From positions 1-50,178 of the forward strand of contig JAZRIX010000057.1 in the NCBI GenBank assembly GCA_045645485.1: a DNA stretch of 50,178 nucleotides, given 5' to 3'. Below, in pieces: positions 1-7,936 of this stretch (the first letter of the stretch is position 1; every line of letters begins with the position of its first letter). The notes beneath the pieces were generated by a model. It was not told the DNA's origin. It saw only the letters and a program-made list of their open reading frames with translations, and ran no database searches. The position numbers and the translations under genes are program-made. The DNA comes from SIG440 sp045645485. Lineage in GTDB: Bacteria > Bacillota > Clostridia > Monoglobales > Monoglobaceae.

Positions 1-35
1 GAATTCACATCCAATTTTATCTGCTTGTTTAACAT
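1..35 (-). CDS. 5' end of an unidentified minus-strand gene (partial)
   Basis: Only the first eleven codons lie in the window (MLNKQIKLDVN), running off the left edge. The start is supported by a good Shine-Dalgarno (GAGAGGTGG) four bases upstream of ATG and by a promoter and structured leader placed correctly further upstream. The product cannot be named from so few residues. It is divergent from the unknown gene at 359 and probably belongs to the same AT-rich accessory segment. Confidence 0.5.
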   Translation of the reverse strand, partial: MLNKQIKLDVN

Positions 36-61
36 ATTTCCACCTCTCAAAACTTAATTTG

Positions 62-221
62 AATTAAAAAATGCGTGGGCATCAGCCCACGCACGAAAAA
101 CGAGGCTATGCTCCTGTTGTCACGCAGTTAATCCATTACACCATAAGGAAAATGAACAGCAAGCCTGCGTTTTTACCAACGCAAGCCTTATGGTGCATAA
201 TAGAATATTAAACTACGTGAC
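62..221 (-). ncRNA. Candidate structured leader RNA ending in an intrinsic terminator
   Basis: Read on the minus strand, the RNA folds into nested pairings. An outer stem joins 207-221 with 119-132 (GTCACG ends), a perfect 10-bp middle stem joins 186-195 with 139-148, and an inner hairpin joins 179-186 with 163-170. A terminator follows: an 8-bp GC-rich stem (73-80 with 85-92) and a U-run (62-72). It lies between a promoter and the ribosome site of the gene at the left edge, which is the layout of a riboswitch or attenuator. A stand-alone small RNA is the alternative. I do not recognise the family. Confidence 0.55.
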
Positions 222-227
222 TATTAT

Positions 228-256
228 ATTTTAGCACAAATCTTTTCTTTTTTCAA
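228..256 (-). promoter_or_regulatory. Sigma-A-type promoter for the structured leader
   Basis: On the minus strand, -35 TTGAAA (251-256) and -10 TAAAAT (228-233) are 17 bases apart. A TG one base upstream of the -10 makes it an extended -10. The predicted start near 221 coincides with the base of the outer stem of the leader RNA. Confidence 0.65.
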
Positions 257-311
257 TACTTTTACAAATATTTACCTAAAAACAATAACACGAATTAATT
301 ATATCAATATG

Positions 312-339
312 TTGAAATAATATCTAAATGTGATATAAT
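312..339 (+). promoter_or_regulatory. Promoter of the unknown gene at 359
   Basis: TTGAAA (312-317) and TATAAT (334-339) are separated by 16 bases, with TG one base before the -10 box. The start of transcription would be about 15 bases before the AGAGGTG ribosome site of the next gene. Confidence 0.65.
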
Positions 340-358
340 TAGAGAAAGAGGTGTTGTT

Positions 359-1150
359 ATGATAATTTTCGATATAACTAACAAAGATAACTCAATGAAC
401 TTTTTGAGTAATTTTACATCTATACAACGTGAGGACATACTATCTTTTGTCAAAGGCAACATTATTCAAACTAACATTTGTACTGATGCCAAAAACGTTA
501 CCGCTGACAATTTCTGCAATACATTTAATATTGATATAGAAGATTTAGACGTTAATGATGTTATGTTGTGTGCCATTCATTATACTACTAACAACGATGA
601 AAACCACTCCATAAAAGAATTTGGTTTAAGAGACTTACAATTTGCGCTATCTAATAACACACCACTAAATAATTTTCTGAATGAATACGGAATTAGTTTT
701 GATATAGAGAAAAAAACAATGTTAGCAAACGGAAATGAATATAACATAGAATTTGTCAATTATTGTGCGGATAATCCAGTTACACATATTGCGAGAAAAG
801 TTTATTATGATAATCAGGTTAGTTGTTTCTTTTATATTGAAGATATAAATGATTATTTAGGATGTGTTCATCTACGTCCTGAAATATTGTATAATATAGA
901 TGAACTACTGAAAACTGATTTATCTCGAAAATGGTATAAATCTTGCAAAGGATATGGAATAAAATTTTATGCTAAAATAAGTGATTTTACAGAATATAGT
1001 TTCCCTAATGAAAGAAAGACTATTGCTGAAAATCTAATTGATATGTCATTGTCTGTAATATCAGATTGTGCTTGTGGGGAAATATTTGCTTATTTGAAAC
1101 CTGATACAATTATATCTTTCGACAACATTTTAGAGATAAATGAAATTTAG
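359..1150 (+). CDS. Unknown 263-aa protein in AT-rich accessory DNA
   Basis: I do not recognise this protein. It is soluble (no signal peptide or membrane segment), acidic and rich in Asn, Asp and Ile. It contains three Cys in a CNTF/CAIH context in the N-terminal half and a CAC motif near the C-terminus. The ATG start has a well-placed AGAGGTG site and a clear promoter. Base composition is much more AT-rich than the housekeeping genes nearby, and the gene sits in the segment that interrupts cotJC. Both facts suggest horizontal acquisition. Function is unassigned; a defence or phage-related role would be a guess. Confidence 0.75.
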   Translation: MIIFDITNKDNSMNFLSNFTSIQREDILSFVKGNIIQTNICTDAKNVTADNFCNTFNIDIEDLDVNDVMLCAIHYTTNNDENHSIKEFGLRDLQFALSNNTPLNNFLNEYGISFDIEKKTMLANGNEYNIEFVNYCADNPVTHIARKVYYDNQVSCFFYIEDINDYLGCVHLRPEILYNIDELLKTDLSRKWYKSCKGYGIKFYAKISDFTEYSFPNERKTIAENLIDMSLSVISDCACGEIFAYLKPDTIISFDNILEINEI

Positions 1151-1412
1151 CAAACATACAACCCAACCACCCACCCTTGAAAAATACCATAAGAATACAA
1201 TTCCCATCTGATTAACTGTTGTATAGGAATTTCAAGTTGTTTATTATTTTAAACTAGTATATATAGCATTCTCTATTATTAATTAATAGACACTGAATAA
1301 ATTTATGTCCAGTTTAAAACTTTTTCTGAACTTTTCTCTCAAAAACATACTTTTACTTGTAATTACTGAAAATAAAATTTTCAACTTTTTATAACAGAGC
1401 AAAATAGTATAG

Positions 1413-1832
1413 AACACAGGCACTGAAGAGCTAGCACATCTTGAAATGGTGGGAACCCTTATCCATCAGCTTACAAAGAATGCAACAACGACAGAAATTG
1501 AAAACAGCCCTATGGCACCATATTTTATTGACCACGGTAAGGGCGTTTACGCAATTTCTTCAGGCGGCAACCCATTTAAGGCAGAAACCTTTTCGGTAAC
1601 GGGCGACCCCATTGCAGACCTTGTGGAAGATTTGGCTGCAGAACAGAAGGCACGGGCGACTTACGACAACATTCTAAGAGTTTCGGATGACCCCGATGTA
1701 AATGATGTAATCAAGTTCCTTCGTGAACGTGAAGTGGTGCACTTCCAGCGTTTCGGTGAAGCCCTTGATTCTATTCAGAACAAACCGGCGAGCCGCGACA
1801 TCTTCTATATGGGCATGAAAAAGGATAAGTAA
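1413..1832 (+). pseudogene. cotJC: cotJC, 5'-truncated Mn-catalase-family spore coat gene
   Basis: Reading from 1413 in frame gives NTGTEELAHLEMVGTL and then the rest of a CotJC/manganese-catalase-family protein to its natural C-terminus. Recognisable pieces are MAPYFIDHGKG, DPIADLVEDLAAEQKAR and VVHFQRFGEAL. Family members are roughly 190-200 residues; about 60 N-terminal residues are missing, including the first metal-binding helices. A stop codon (TAG, 1410-1412) precedes the homology, and upstream DNA turns abruptly AT-rich with no CotJC similarity. I read this as truncation by the accessory segment on the left. An internal ATG at 1446 would give 128 residues, unlikely to be functional. 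CotJC normally belongs to the cotJABC spore coat operon. Confidence 0.75.
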
Positions 1833-1837
1833 TTACA

Positions 1838-1878
1838 AATTCAGCCGCAGAGTATTCATACCTGCGACTGAATTTTTT
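1838..1878 (+). terminator. Terminator after the cotJC remnant
   Basis: An imperfect 13-bp stem (1838-1850 with 1862-1874, one mismatch) is followed by six T residues. It sits in the convergent gap, and the yyaL-like gene's stop codon falls in the T-run. Confidence 0.7.
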
Positions 1879-3814
1879 AAATATCAAATATATTTGTCGG
1901 TGGCAGACAATTGCCGTTTTTGCATACATAAAAGGTTGTCTGATTATCTAAAAGAGGATAGCTTTCGTTTCCCGTCACAACCGATACATTTGCTAAAAAC
2001 GGCAGTTTTTCTTTTAACGTTTCTAAATCAGATTGTTTTTTCAGAGCAACTGTAATATGAGGTATCTGCTCTTCGTATAACAGCATTGCAATCAAAAACA
2101 TACTGTTGCCTGACGGATACCCGTGTGCTTCAGTTGACATAAAAGCTATCTGCTTTTCCAGAAGTTCCTTGTATTCCTCTTTTTCTGTAATATGATACAA
2201 TCTAACTAAATTGTATGCCATAACTGAATTTCCGCTTGGGATTGCCCCGTCGTAAGTTTCCTTCGGGTTCATAAATAGCTCCGTATTATTGGATTCAGAA
2301 AGGTAAAAACCGCCGTTTTGTTTATCCATAAACAATCGGACCGTTTCTTTACAGAATTCTTCCGCCTTTTCAAGATAAGCTTTATCCAGTGTCGAATTAT
2401 AAAGTTCTGTCAACGCTGTAATATAAAAGGCATAATCATCCAAAAATGCATAGTCAGAACACTTTCCGTCACGAAAGCTTGTATAAAGCTTCAACCCTTC
2501 AGACATACTTGTTTCAATAAAGATCTGTGCCTTTTGTGCCGCATTAAGGTATTTCTGCTCACCCGTAGCTCTGTAAAGCATAGACAATGCTGCAACCATC
2601 ATGGAGTTCCATGATAACAGGATTTTATCGTCAAGATGAAGTCTGAAACGGTTTTTGCGATAACTGTACAGCTTTTTGATTTCATCCTGAAAGTCTGCAA
2701 TTAAATTATTGCTTTTAAGCAAATTGGGAATATTCATCCGCTCAAAATTTCCACTCTCTGTAATATCAAAAACCTCAGCAAACGCTCTTCCTTTATCCTC
2801 GCCCAAAACATCAATTATTTCTTTTAAGGAAAAGGTGTAATATTTACCCTCTACGCCTTCACTGTCTGCATCCTGAGCACTATAAAACCCACCTTTTTCA
2901 GATGTCATTTCCTTCATAATATATTCCGCAGTTTTTTCTGCGGTATGAAGATAAATCTTATTATCATCAATACTGTAAGCCGCTGTATATGCAATCATCA
3001 GCAAGGCATTGTCGTACAGCATTTTTTCAAAGTGCGGAGCAAGGTAATACTTATCAGTGGAATATCTTGAAAAGCCATAACCTATATGATCAAAAATTCC
3101 GCCTTTCCTCATCTGATTAAGTGTTTTCTCTGCCATTTTCAAAACATTTAAATTATTATTTTGTTTTGCATACAGCATTAAAAACAACAGATTATGAGGC
3201 GTAGGGAATTTAGGAGCACTACCAAAGCCACCATTGCTTCTGTCAAAGGTATGCTCAAAAATCTGTACCGCCCGTTGTATAAAATTCCTTTCGCCCTCAG
3301 TATTTTCTCCGCTATTTGTATTTTTCAAATGCGTAATAATTTCTTCTGCGGATTCCAAAAGGTCTGATTTATTTGAGTTCCACTGAGTTATAATTAAATT
3401 TAACAGTTCCGAAAAGCTTGGCACACCGAATCGTGAACGAAGAGGAAAGTAAGTGCCTGCAAAGAAAGGTTTTTTATCCCATGTCATAAATACACTCATA
3501 GGCCAACCGCCGCTGCCTGTAAATGCCTGACATACAGACATATATACGCTGTCAATGTCAGGCCGTTCCTCACGGTCTACCTTTATTGAAATAAAATGCT
3601 TATTCAGAATTTCAGCTGTTTTATCATCCTCAAAGCTCTCATGTGCCATAACATGACACCAATGACAGGTGCTGTAACCTATGCTTAAGAAAATCGGCTT
3701 GTTTTCTTCCTTTGCTCTGCTGAATGCCTCTTCACACCAGGGATACCAGTTCACAGGATTTTGGGCGTGCTGCAAAAGATACGGACTTGTTTCATTTTTC
3801 AAACGGTTGCTCAT
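1877..3814 (-). CDS. YyaL/DUF255 family thioredoxin-domain protein
   Basis: The 645 residues match the full length of the YyaL/SPATA20 family. An N-terminal thioredoxin-like domain (about 1-165) carries Cys50-His-Trp-Cys53-His in STCHWCHVMAHESF. It is followed by a long (alpha/alpha)-barrel-like region resembling six-hairpin glycosidases or N-acylglucosamine epimerases (NGGFGSAPKFPTPHNLLF, GFYSAQDADSEG, LLSWNSMMVAAL). The family's biochemical role is not settled; the CxxC motif suggests redox or thiol chemistry. No signal peptide is present, so it is cytoplasmic. The ATG start matches the conserved N-terminus (RLKNETSPYLLQHAQNPV). It lies upstream of, and convergent with, the cotJC remnant. 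Confidence 0.9.
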   Translation of the reverse strand: MSNRLKNETSPYLLQHAQNPVNWYPWCEEAFSRAKEENKPIFLSIGYSTCHWCHVMAHESFEDDKTAEILNKHFISIKVDREERPDIDSVYMSVCQAFTGSGGWPMSVFMTWDKKPFFAGTYFPLRSRFGVPSFSELLNLIITQWNSNKSDLLESAEEIITHLKNTNSGENTEGERNFIQRAVQIFEHTFDRSNGGFGSAPKFPTPHNLLFLMLYAKQNNNLNVLKMAEKTLNQMRKGGIFDHIGYGFSRYSTDKYYLAPHFEKMLYDNALLMIAYTAAYSIDDNKIYLHTAEKTAEYIMKEMTSEKGGFYSAQDADSEGVEGKYYTFSLKEIIDVLGEDKGRAFAEVFDITESGNFERMNIPNLLKSNNLIADFQDEIKKLYSYRKNRFRLHLDDKILLSWNSMMVAALSMLYRATGEQKYLNAAQKAQIFIETSMSEGLKLYTSFRDGKCSDYAFLDDYAFYITALTELYNSTLDKAYLEKAEEFCKETVRLFMDKQNGGFYLSESNNTELFMNPKETYDGAIPSGNSVMAYNLVRLYHITEKEEYKELLEKQIAFMSTEAHGYPSGNSMFLIAMLLYEEQIPHITVALKKQSDLETLKEKLPFLANVSVVTGNESYPLLDNQTTFYVCKNGNCLPPTNIFDI

Positions 3815-3819
3815 ATAAT

Positions 3820-3948
3820 CTAATCAGCATCCTCTCCGCCCGGACCGTCTTTGCGTTCAGATTCATCCTGAGGACGGGCTATTCCCGTGGAAACCCACTT
3901 ATTATCTGTTGCCGTCTTTTGTGAATCCTGTTTTTTCTTGTTATCCAT
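3820..3948 (-). CDS. Small hydrophilic protein (42 aa)
   Basis: A short, highly charged protein, MDNKKKQDSQ...DGPGGEDAD, with no Cys and no membrane segment. The start at 3948 is chosen because GGAGGTGA sits eight bases upstream; a longer reading to 4020 lacks a ribosome site. The stop is five bases from the start of the YyaL-like gene, so they may be co-transcribed. Similar short proteins rich in Asp and Gly occur in Clostridia genomes, but I know no function. Confidence 0.6.
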   Translation of the reverse strand: MDNKKKQDSQKTATDNKWVSTGIARPQDESERKDGPGGEDAD

Positions 3949-4021
3949 AAATATAATCACCTCCGCTATAGTATGCGTAGTTAATTGCGAAAATATATCC
4001 CAAACAGATTCAGATTGCAAA

Positions 4022-4201
4022 CTAATATTCCGATATAATTCTATCTACATACTGTCGCATTTCTGCTTTTGATGATACCGAATGTGTACCTTCAATAATT
4101 TTCTGCTTTTCAATTTCGCTAAGAGCCGCAAACTTTTCCATAGCTTCAGGTCTTTGGGCAAGTGCCATTCCAAAACCTACCGGCATTTTATATTTTTCCA
4201 T
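4022..4201 (-). CDS. Small conserved-looking protein (59 aa)
   Basis: MEKYKMPVGFGMALAQ begins a 59-residue soluble protein with the helical segment EKFAALSEIEKQKIIEGTH and a C-terminal EMRQYVDRIISEY. The ATG at 4201 is preferred to ATG 4207 because GGAG lies eight bases upstream of it and only two from the other. The pattern of Met/Pro start plus a Ser-Glu-x-Glu-Lys helix recurs in small Clostridia proteins without known function. It is upstream of the 42-aa gene on the same strand. Confidence 0.65.
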   Translation of the reverse strand: MEKYKMPVGFGMALAQRPEAMEKFAALSEIEKQKIIEGTHSVSSKAEMRQYVDRIISEY

Positions 4202-4294
4202 ATTCATCACTCCATTCTGTATATATCTTAACACTTTTGTGATGAATTTATTTAGAATTTAAAACTTATATAATAGTTTTCTTTATTACATATT

Positions 4295-4477
4295 TTATAA
4301 AACCTTAATTGAAACCTTTTTTATACCTTTTTTAAGAGTAATTCTGTCCTTTTCGAAAATTTCAATAAAATCAGCAGCATCAATGAGGGCTGTCATAAAG
4401 GTTTCTGCACCGAATACACACGACACCTCATTGTTTTCTGCAATCACAAAAACTAGGCGAAACACCTCAGCCTTCAT
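4295..4477 (-). CDS. Doubtful 60-aa ORF
   Basis: A 60-residue reading frame with ordinary amino-acid composition (AENNEVSCVFGAETFMTA) but no convincing ribosome site and no terminator. It fills the gap between the small genes and the divergent membrane protein. It may be real or chance. Confidence 0.28.
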   Translation of the reverse strand: MKAEVFRLVFVIAENNEVSCVFGAETFMTALIDAADFIEIFEKDRITLKKGIKKVSIKVL

Positions 4478-4550
4478 CAGAAAACTGAAAAAATTATATG
4501 ATTAATACCTTATTAACGCATCCCTTTTACTATAATTTTTTCCTATGTAC

Positions 4551-4579
4551 TTGAATAATACAAAAAACTATGTTATACT
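4551..4579 (+). promoter_or_regulatory. Promoter of the membrane protein gene at 4618
   Basis: TTGAAT (4551-4556) and TATACT (4574-4579) with 17-base spacing, about 38 bases before the start codon. Confidence 0.6.
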
Positions 4580-4617
4580 GTAAAGTAGATTAATCATTGT
4601 TTCGAAAGGATATTTTT

Positions 4618-5121
4618 ATGTATATTTCTACAAGATCATTTATAGAGACCATAAAGATTTTTTGTCTGTCACTTCTATGTTCTGCACCGCTTACACTTAT
4701 ACTGTACCGTGAAAACACAGTGACAGGTGTTCTCGCAAACAGCTTTGTGTGCTTCATTCTCAACCTTGCGGCATTTGTCTTGTTTTTATTTCTGTTTTAC
4801 AAGAACTGGGAACACCTTTATGACCACACATATACCTATTCTGAATATATAATCCCGGCTATTGTCTCTTTCTCGGTTTACCTGCTGGTATCAACATTGC
4901 TGTATGTTATCTCTAGCTTTCCTACACTGTTTCCTGCAATAAAAAGTAACCCGCAATTTCTGGAGAACATACGCAGTATATACAGATACGTCTTCCATCA
5001 TTCAAGATTTCTTGAACCTATGCTCAACAGAGAATACGGATATGTATCTTTCATTCTTGCTCAGATTCTTACTCTGGCAACACTTTTCTACATTCCGTTT
5101 ATGGCTATGCGCCAAAAATAG
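4618..5121 (+). CDS. Unknown integral membrane protein
   Basis: A 167-residue protein with four likely hydrophobic helices (roughly residues 10-30, 40-60, 75-100 and 145-163) and a loop containing YRYVFHHSRFLEPML. The start at 4618 (MYISTRSFIETIK) has GAAAGGA nine bases upstream; the longer reading from 4597 lacks one. It is not a family I recognise. The last 17 bases overlap the convergent trmB 3' end. It probably sits in the cytoplasmic membrane and is transcribed alone from its own promoter. Confidence 0.7.
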   Translation: MYISTRSFIETIKIFCLSLLCSAPLTLILYRENTVTGVLANSFVCFILNLAAFVLFLFLFYKNWEHLYDHTYTYSEYIIPAIVSFSVYLLVSTLLYVISSFPTLFPAIKSNPQFLENIRSIYRYVFHHSRFLEPMLNREYGYVSFILAQILTLATLFYIPFMAMRQK

Positions 5122-5746
5122 CCTCACATCTGTAAATGGGCTGACCTTTTTCGGAAAAAAGTTTTTCATATTCAGTCATAACATTACCTTCAAATACACT
5201 GTTGTGCAGGTCGAGGGTAATGTTTTTCATTTTAAGACCAAAGTCCGAAAACGAATTAAGAGAAAACTCAAAAAGACCTCTGTTATCGGTTTTGAAATGT
5301 ATTGCTCCACCCTTTTCAATGAGCCTTTCGTATATAGAAAGATACCCCTCATGGGTCAGTCTGCGTTTTTTGTGTCCTGTCTTTGGCCAAGGGTCACAAA
5401 AGTTTATGTAAATTCTCTGAACCTTTGTCTTTGTTTCCATTTCACCCAATGCATCAGCATTTCCGGGAACAAATTTCACATTGGTAAGTCCCATTGACTG
5501 CACCTTTTCCATAGCAAGTACCAGTACATCCAGATTTCTTTCAAAAGCAATATAGTTTATATCGGGATTGAGCCGAGCAGTTTCACTTATAAAACCGCCT
5601 TTGCCGCAACCGATTTCAATATGCAGAGGCTTGTCCTCCGCAAAAACCGCCTTGATGTCATTTTTGTATTCAAGTATATCCTTCACCACAAGGCTCCCGC
5701 AGTTCTCCATTCTTTCCTCGCGGTGTTTTTTTCGTCTCATTCTCAT
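5105..5746 (-). CDS. trmB: tRNA (guanine-N7-)-methyltransferase
   Basis: TrmB methylates N7 of G46 in the tRNA variable loop using S-adenosylmethionine. The 213-residue protein has the SAM-binding motif IEIGCGKGGF (about 43-52), the acidic FERN after strand 2, and the family signature FCDPWPKTGHKKRRL. It ends in the HFKTDN...LFEFSL region. The start at 5746 (MRMRRKKHREER) is preferred: GGAGG lies eight bases upstream. An upstream in-frame extension to 5803 would be coded by the dispersed repeat next to it and has no ribosome site. Cytoplasmic housekeeping enzyme, apparently monocistronic. Confidence 0.95.
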   Translation of the reverse strand: MRMRRKKHREERMENCGSLVVKDILEYKNDIKAVFAEDKPLHIEIGCGKGGFISETARLNPDINYIAFERNLDVLVLAMEKVQSMGLTNVKFVPGNADALGEMETKTKVQRIYINFCDPWPKTGHKKRRLTHEGYLSIYERLIEKGGAIHFKTDNRGLFEFSLNSFSDFGLKMKNITLDLHNSVFEGNVMTEYEKLFSEKGQPIYRCEAIFGA

Positions 5747-5787
5747 ATATCTTTCCTCCAAAAAATCCGCTACGCCCCCCGCCGCAG

Positions 5788-5851
5788 GCGGCGGTCGTAG
5801 CATTTACGCTTACGGTTGTCCATGTGCGTTTCTGCCATAGGCAGAAAATTT
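5788..5851 (+). repeat. Dispersed repeat, copy 1
   Basis: This 64-bp block is identical at 61 of 64 positions to 31856-31919. A third, more diverged copy lies in reverse at 32724-32771. It contains a short palindrome (TCTGCCATAGGCAGA). It lies just upstream of trmB, in the gap before the downstream end of the SpoIID operon. Confidence 0.8.
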
Positions 5852-5907
5852 CGCACGGATTATTTAATCTTGTTTTTGTATATCAGGAAATATGCAATTT
5901 CCTGGTA

Positions 5908-5939
5908 TAAAAAAACGGGAACCCCCGCAAGAGTTCCCT
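5908..5939 (-). terminator. Terminator of the SpoIID/peptidoglycan-binding operon
   Basis: On the minus strand a GGGAAC/GTTCCC hairpin with extra G:C pairs is followed by seven T residues, about 40 bases after the stop of the last gene. A second small palindrome (5884-5904) lies just beyond. Confidence 0.7.
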
Positions 5940-5979
5940 TGCCTTCCTTTATTCTAACAAACAACCGTCAAAAAGTCAA

Positions 5980-6513
5980 TCAGTCATTGAATGTAAAAGC
6001 ACTATAAATTTCAGCTATAATATTCCAAAGCTCACGATCAACCTCTCCTGACGGATTTTTTCCGTACAGCTTTGAAACATCACGTACCGCCTTTTTGGTA
6101 TCTTCGTCAAAAACTCCCGTTATTTCAGGAATGTGAATATTCCCAAAGATTTTCGCAAGCCTTCTCAGCATAATCTGAAGAATATAAACTTCTTCAAAAT
6201 CATCCCCTTCCTTCATAGTGGGAATATCCAAAGGATACACATATACGGGTCTGACATTTTTTTCGGCACGTTGCAATTCATCAAAGGTTTCAACAATACG
6301 GGTCCAAGTTTCATAATCAGCCTCTCCTGTTGCAGGCAAGCCGTAAAGCTTCTGGAAGGCAACTATCGCCGCCTTTGTTTCCGGTCCGAAAATTCCGTCA
6401 GGGGCAACCATTGGAATACGGTTCAGAAACCGTGATATATACCTGAGATAAGTCTGAAGTTCAGTAATATTTTCTCTTTGGTTGCGAAAAGAAAAATACA
6501 TTTTGTTGTCCAA
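5980..6513 (-). CDS. Peptidoglycan-binding domain protein (two repeats)
   Basis: A 177-residue protein with two PG_binding_1-like three-helix domains. The first spans about residues 10-75 (PDGIFGPETKAAIVAFQ, ATGEADYETW) and the second about 95-170 (ITGVFDEDTKKAVRDVS, PSGEVDRELWNII). No signal peptide is visible. A TTG start at 6513 is chosen because AGGAGGGG lies six bases upstream; the first ATG (6501) is too far from it. The stop of the upstream SpoIID-like gene is 11 bases away, so they are surely co-transcribed. A role at the spore or cell envelope is inferred from the domains and partner gene. Confidence 0.8.
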   Translation of the reverse strand: MDNKMYFSFRNQRENITELQTYLRYISRFLNRIPMVAPDGIFGPETKAAIVAFQKLYGLPATGEADYETWTRIVETFDELQRAEKNVRPVYVYPLDIPTMKEGDDFEEVYILQIMLRRLAKIFGNIHIPEITGVFDEDTKKAVRDVSKLYGKNPSGEVDRELWNIIAEIYSAFTFND

Positions 6514-6524
6514 AATACCCCTCC

Positions 6525-7922
6525 TCACGTTCTTACGGCATATCCCGGATACTGTCCCGGAGTTTTGAGGTCTCCGTTTTTCAGGTTGAAATAAGTATCC
6601 TCTATCAGTTTCCATGCACCGGGACCCACAAATCCCCTTGACACAACTCCGATATCCTCCAGAAAAGCATCCACCGCCGCCCTTGTCTGCTCCCCGAAAT
6701 ATCCTGTAACCTGAACATCAGGAACATTTTCATATATTCCCGAAATAAAGCTCAGTCGCTCCTGCAAAGCTCTGACCGCATCGCCCTGACTTCCCACCTG
6801 AAGGGGTGTGCCGGGATAAGGTGCATAATCCTCTGCAAGGAACTGCGGCGGATAGCTTTCCAAGATTCCCAGATATGTTCTGCTGATTGTATTCCATGTT
6901 TCTTCATTTACCGTTCCCGTCTGTTCAAGACCGTAATTTCTCTGAAAGCTTCTTACCGCATTCTCCGTTGCTTCACCAAAAGATCCGTCTATATTAACAG
7001 GCGGAATTGCATTATTGTACGCTGCGATAACCGCAAGATAATACTGAATAACACTGACAGGGTTTCCCTGATCCCCCCGACGAATTTCAGTAACAAAGTT
7101 TTTCGGAACATCTGCCAGCCGTATACCCTCAGAATTAAGCTCACCAAGCTTTGATACCGCCACAAAGAGATATTTTATTCTGTACCATGTTGCCTTTCCG
7201 ATTATTCCGTCAGGCGTAAGATTGAAAATACTCTGAAACTGTCTGACCGCTTCTTCTGTTTCTGCTCCAAACACCCCGTCAACAGGCGTAATCTTTGGAA
7301 TCAGCGGATAATCTCTTGAAATGCGGTTAAGCTGAGTCTGAACGGTTCTCACTTCCTGACCCGAACTTCCAAGTCTCAAAGGCGTTCCGGGATACGATTC
7401 TTCAATATCCTGAACGGGAGCATCCACAACCAGTTCTATATCATTGCCGTAATATCTTGTCAGAATATCATAAGGACCCAGTCCCTGATTTGCAAGCTCT
7501 ACCGACCCCCACTGAGAAAGTCCGTCGCAGGTAACCTCACGTCCGTCACAAAATGCGGCAAAAAGTGGTTCAATATTTCCCTGACGCCTTATATAATCAT
7601 TAAAAATTTCATCCACAATTTCACTTATATTTTCAAAAACATCCCTGTTTTTCACAAAGGACTGATCATATGCCGTTGAGTTTGTAATATCAAAGTCATA
7701 CCCTCTGGATGGATACCACTCGGTATAAATTCTGTTGAGAGCATAGGATATCTGTGCGTATATATTTGCTCTTATGGCACTTTCGGGCCACGTGGGATAA
7801 ATCTCACTCGAAGCAACATTCTTTATGTAATCTACAAAGCTTACTGAAACATTTTCAGCATCCGAATCAGGAGGTCCGAGATGTACCGTTATCGTAGCCG
7901 GAATAAAGGGTCTTCCTACCAT
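6525..7922 (-). CDS. SpoIID-like domain fused to three peptidoglycan-binding domains
   Basis: 465 residues. Residues about 25-170 resemble the SpoIID/LytB (amidase enhancer) domain: SFVDYIKNVASSEIYPTWP then AIRANIYAQISYAL. Glu40 aligns with the catalytic Glu of SpoIID lytic transglycosylases. Three PG_binding_1-like repeats follow (about 185-260, 285-365, 385-460), each with a VDGVFGAETEEAVRQFQ-like motif. No signal peptide is present, unlike membrane-anchored SpoIID, suggesting mother-cell cytoplasm or spore-surface localisation. The start at 7922 (MVGRPFIPATIT) follows GGCGGTG. The stop of the preceding gene lies 14 bases away. A role in spore cortex or coat assembly is inference. Confidence 0.8.
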   Translation of the reverse strand: MVGRPFIPATITVHLGPPDSDAENVSVSFVDYIKNVASSEIYPTWPESAIRANIYAQISYALNRIYTEWYPSRGYDFDITNSTAYDQSFVKNRDVFENISEIVDEIFNDYIRRQGNIEPLFAAFCDGREVTCDGLSQWGSVELANQGLGPYDILTRYYGNDIELVVDAPVQDIEESYPGTPLRLGSSGQEVRTVQTQLNRISRDYPLIPKITPVDGVFGAETEEAVRQFQSIFNLTPDGIIGKATWYRIKYLFVAVSKLGELNSEGIRLADVPKNFVTEIRRGDQGNPVSVIQYYLAVIAAYNNAIPPVNIDGSFGEATENAVRSFQRNYGLEQTGTVNEETWNTISRTYLGILESYPPQFLAEDYAPYPGTPLQVGSQGDAVRALQERLSFISGIYENVPDVQVTGYFGEQTRAAVDAFLEDIGVVSRGFVGPGAWKLIEDTYFNLKNGDLKTPGQYPGYAVRT

Positions 7923-7936
7923 TTTTTCACCGCCTT

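Noticed and set aside
1151..1412. Hidden 5' part of cotJC or an insertion sequence end
   Set aside because: No CotJC-like residues in any frame and no clear terminal inverted repeat; only AT-rich DNA is seen.
5747..5803. N-terminal extension of TrmB
   Set aside because: The extra 19 codons fall in repeat-flanking sequence, and the ribosome site lies at 5755-5760, inside them.
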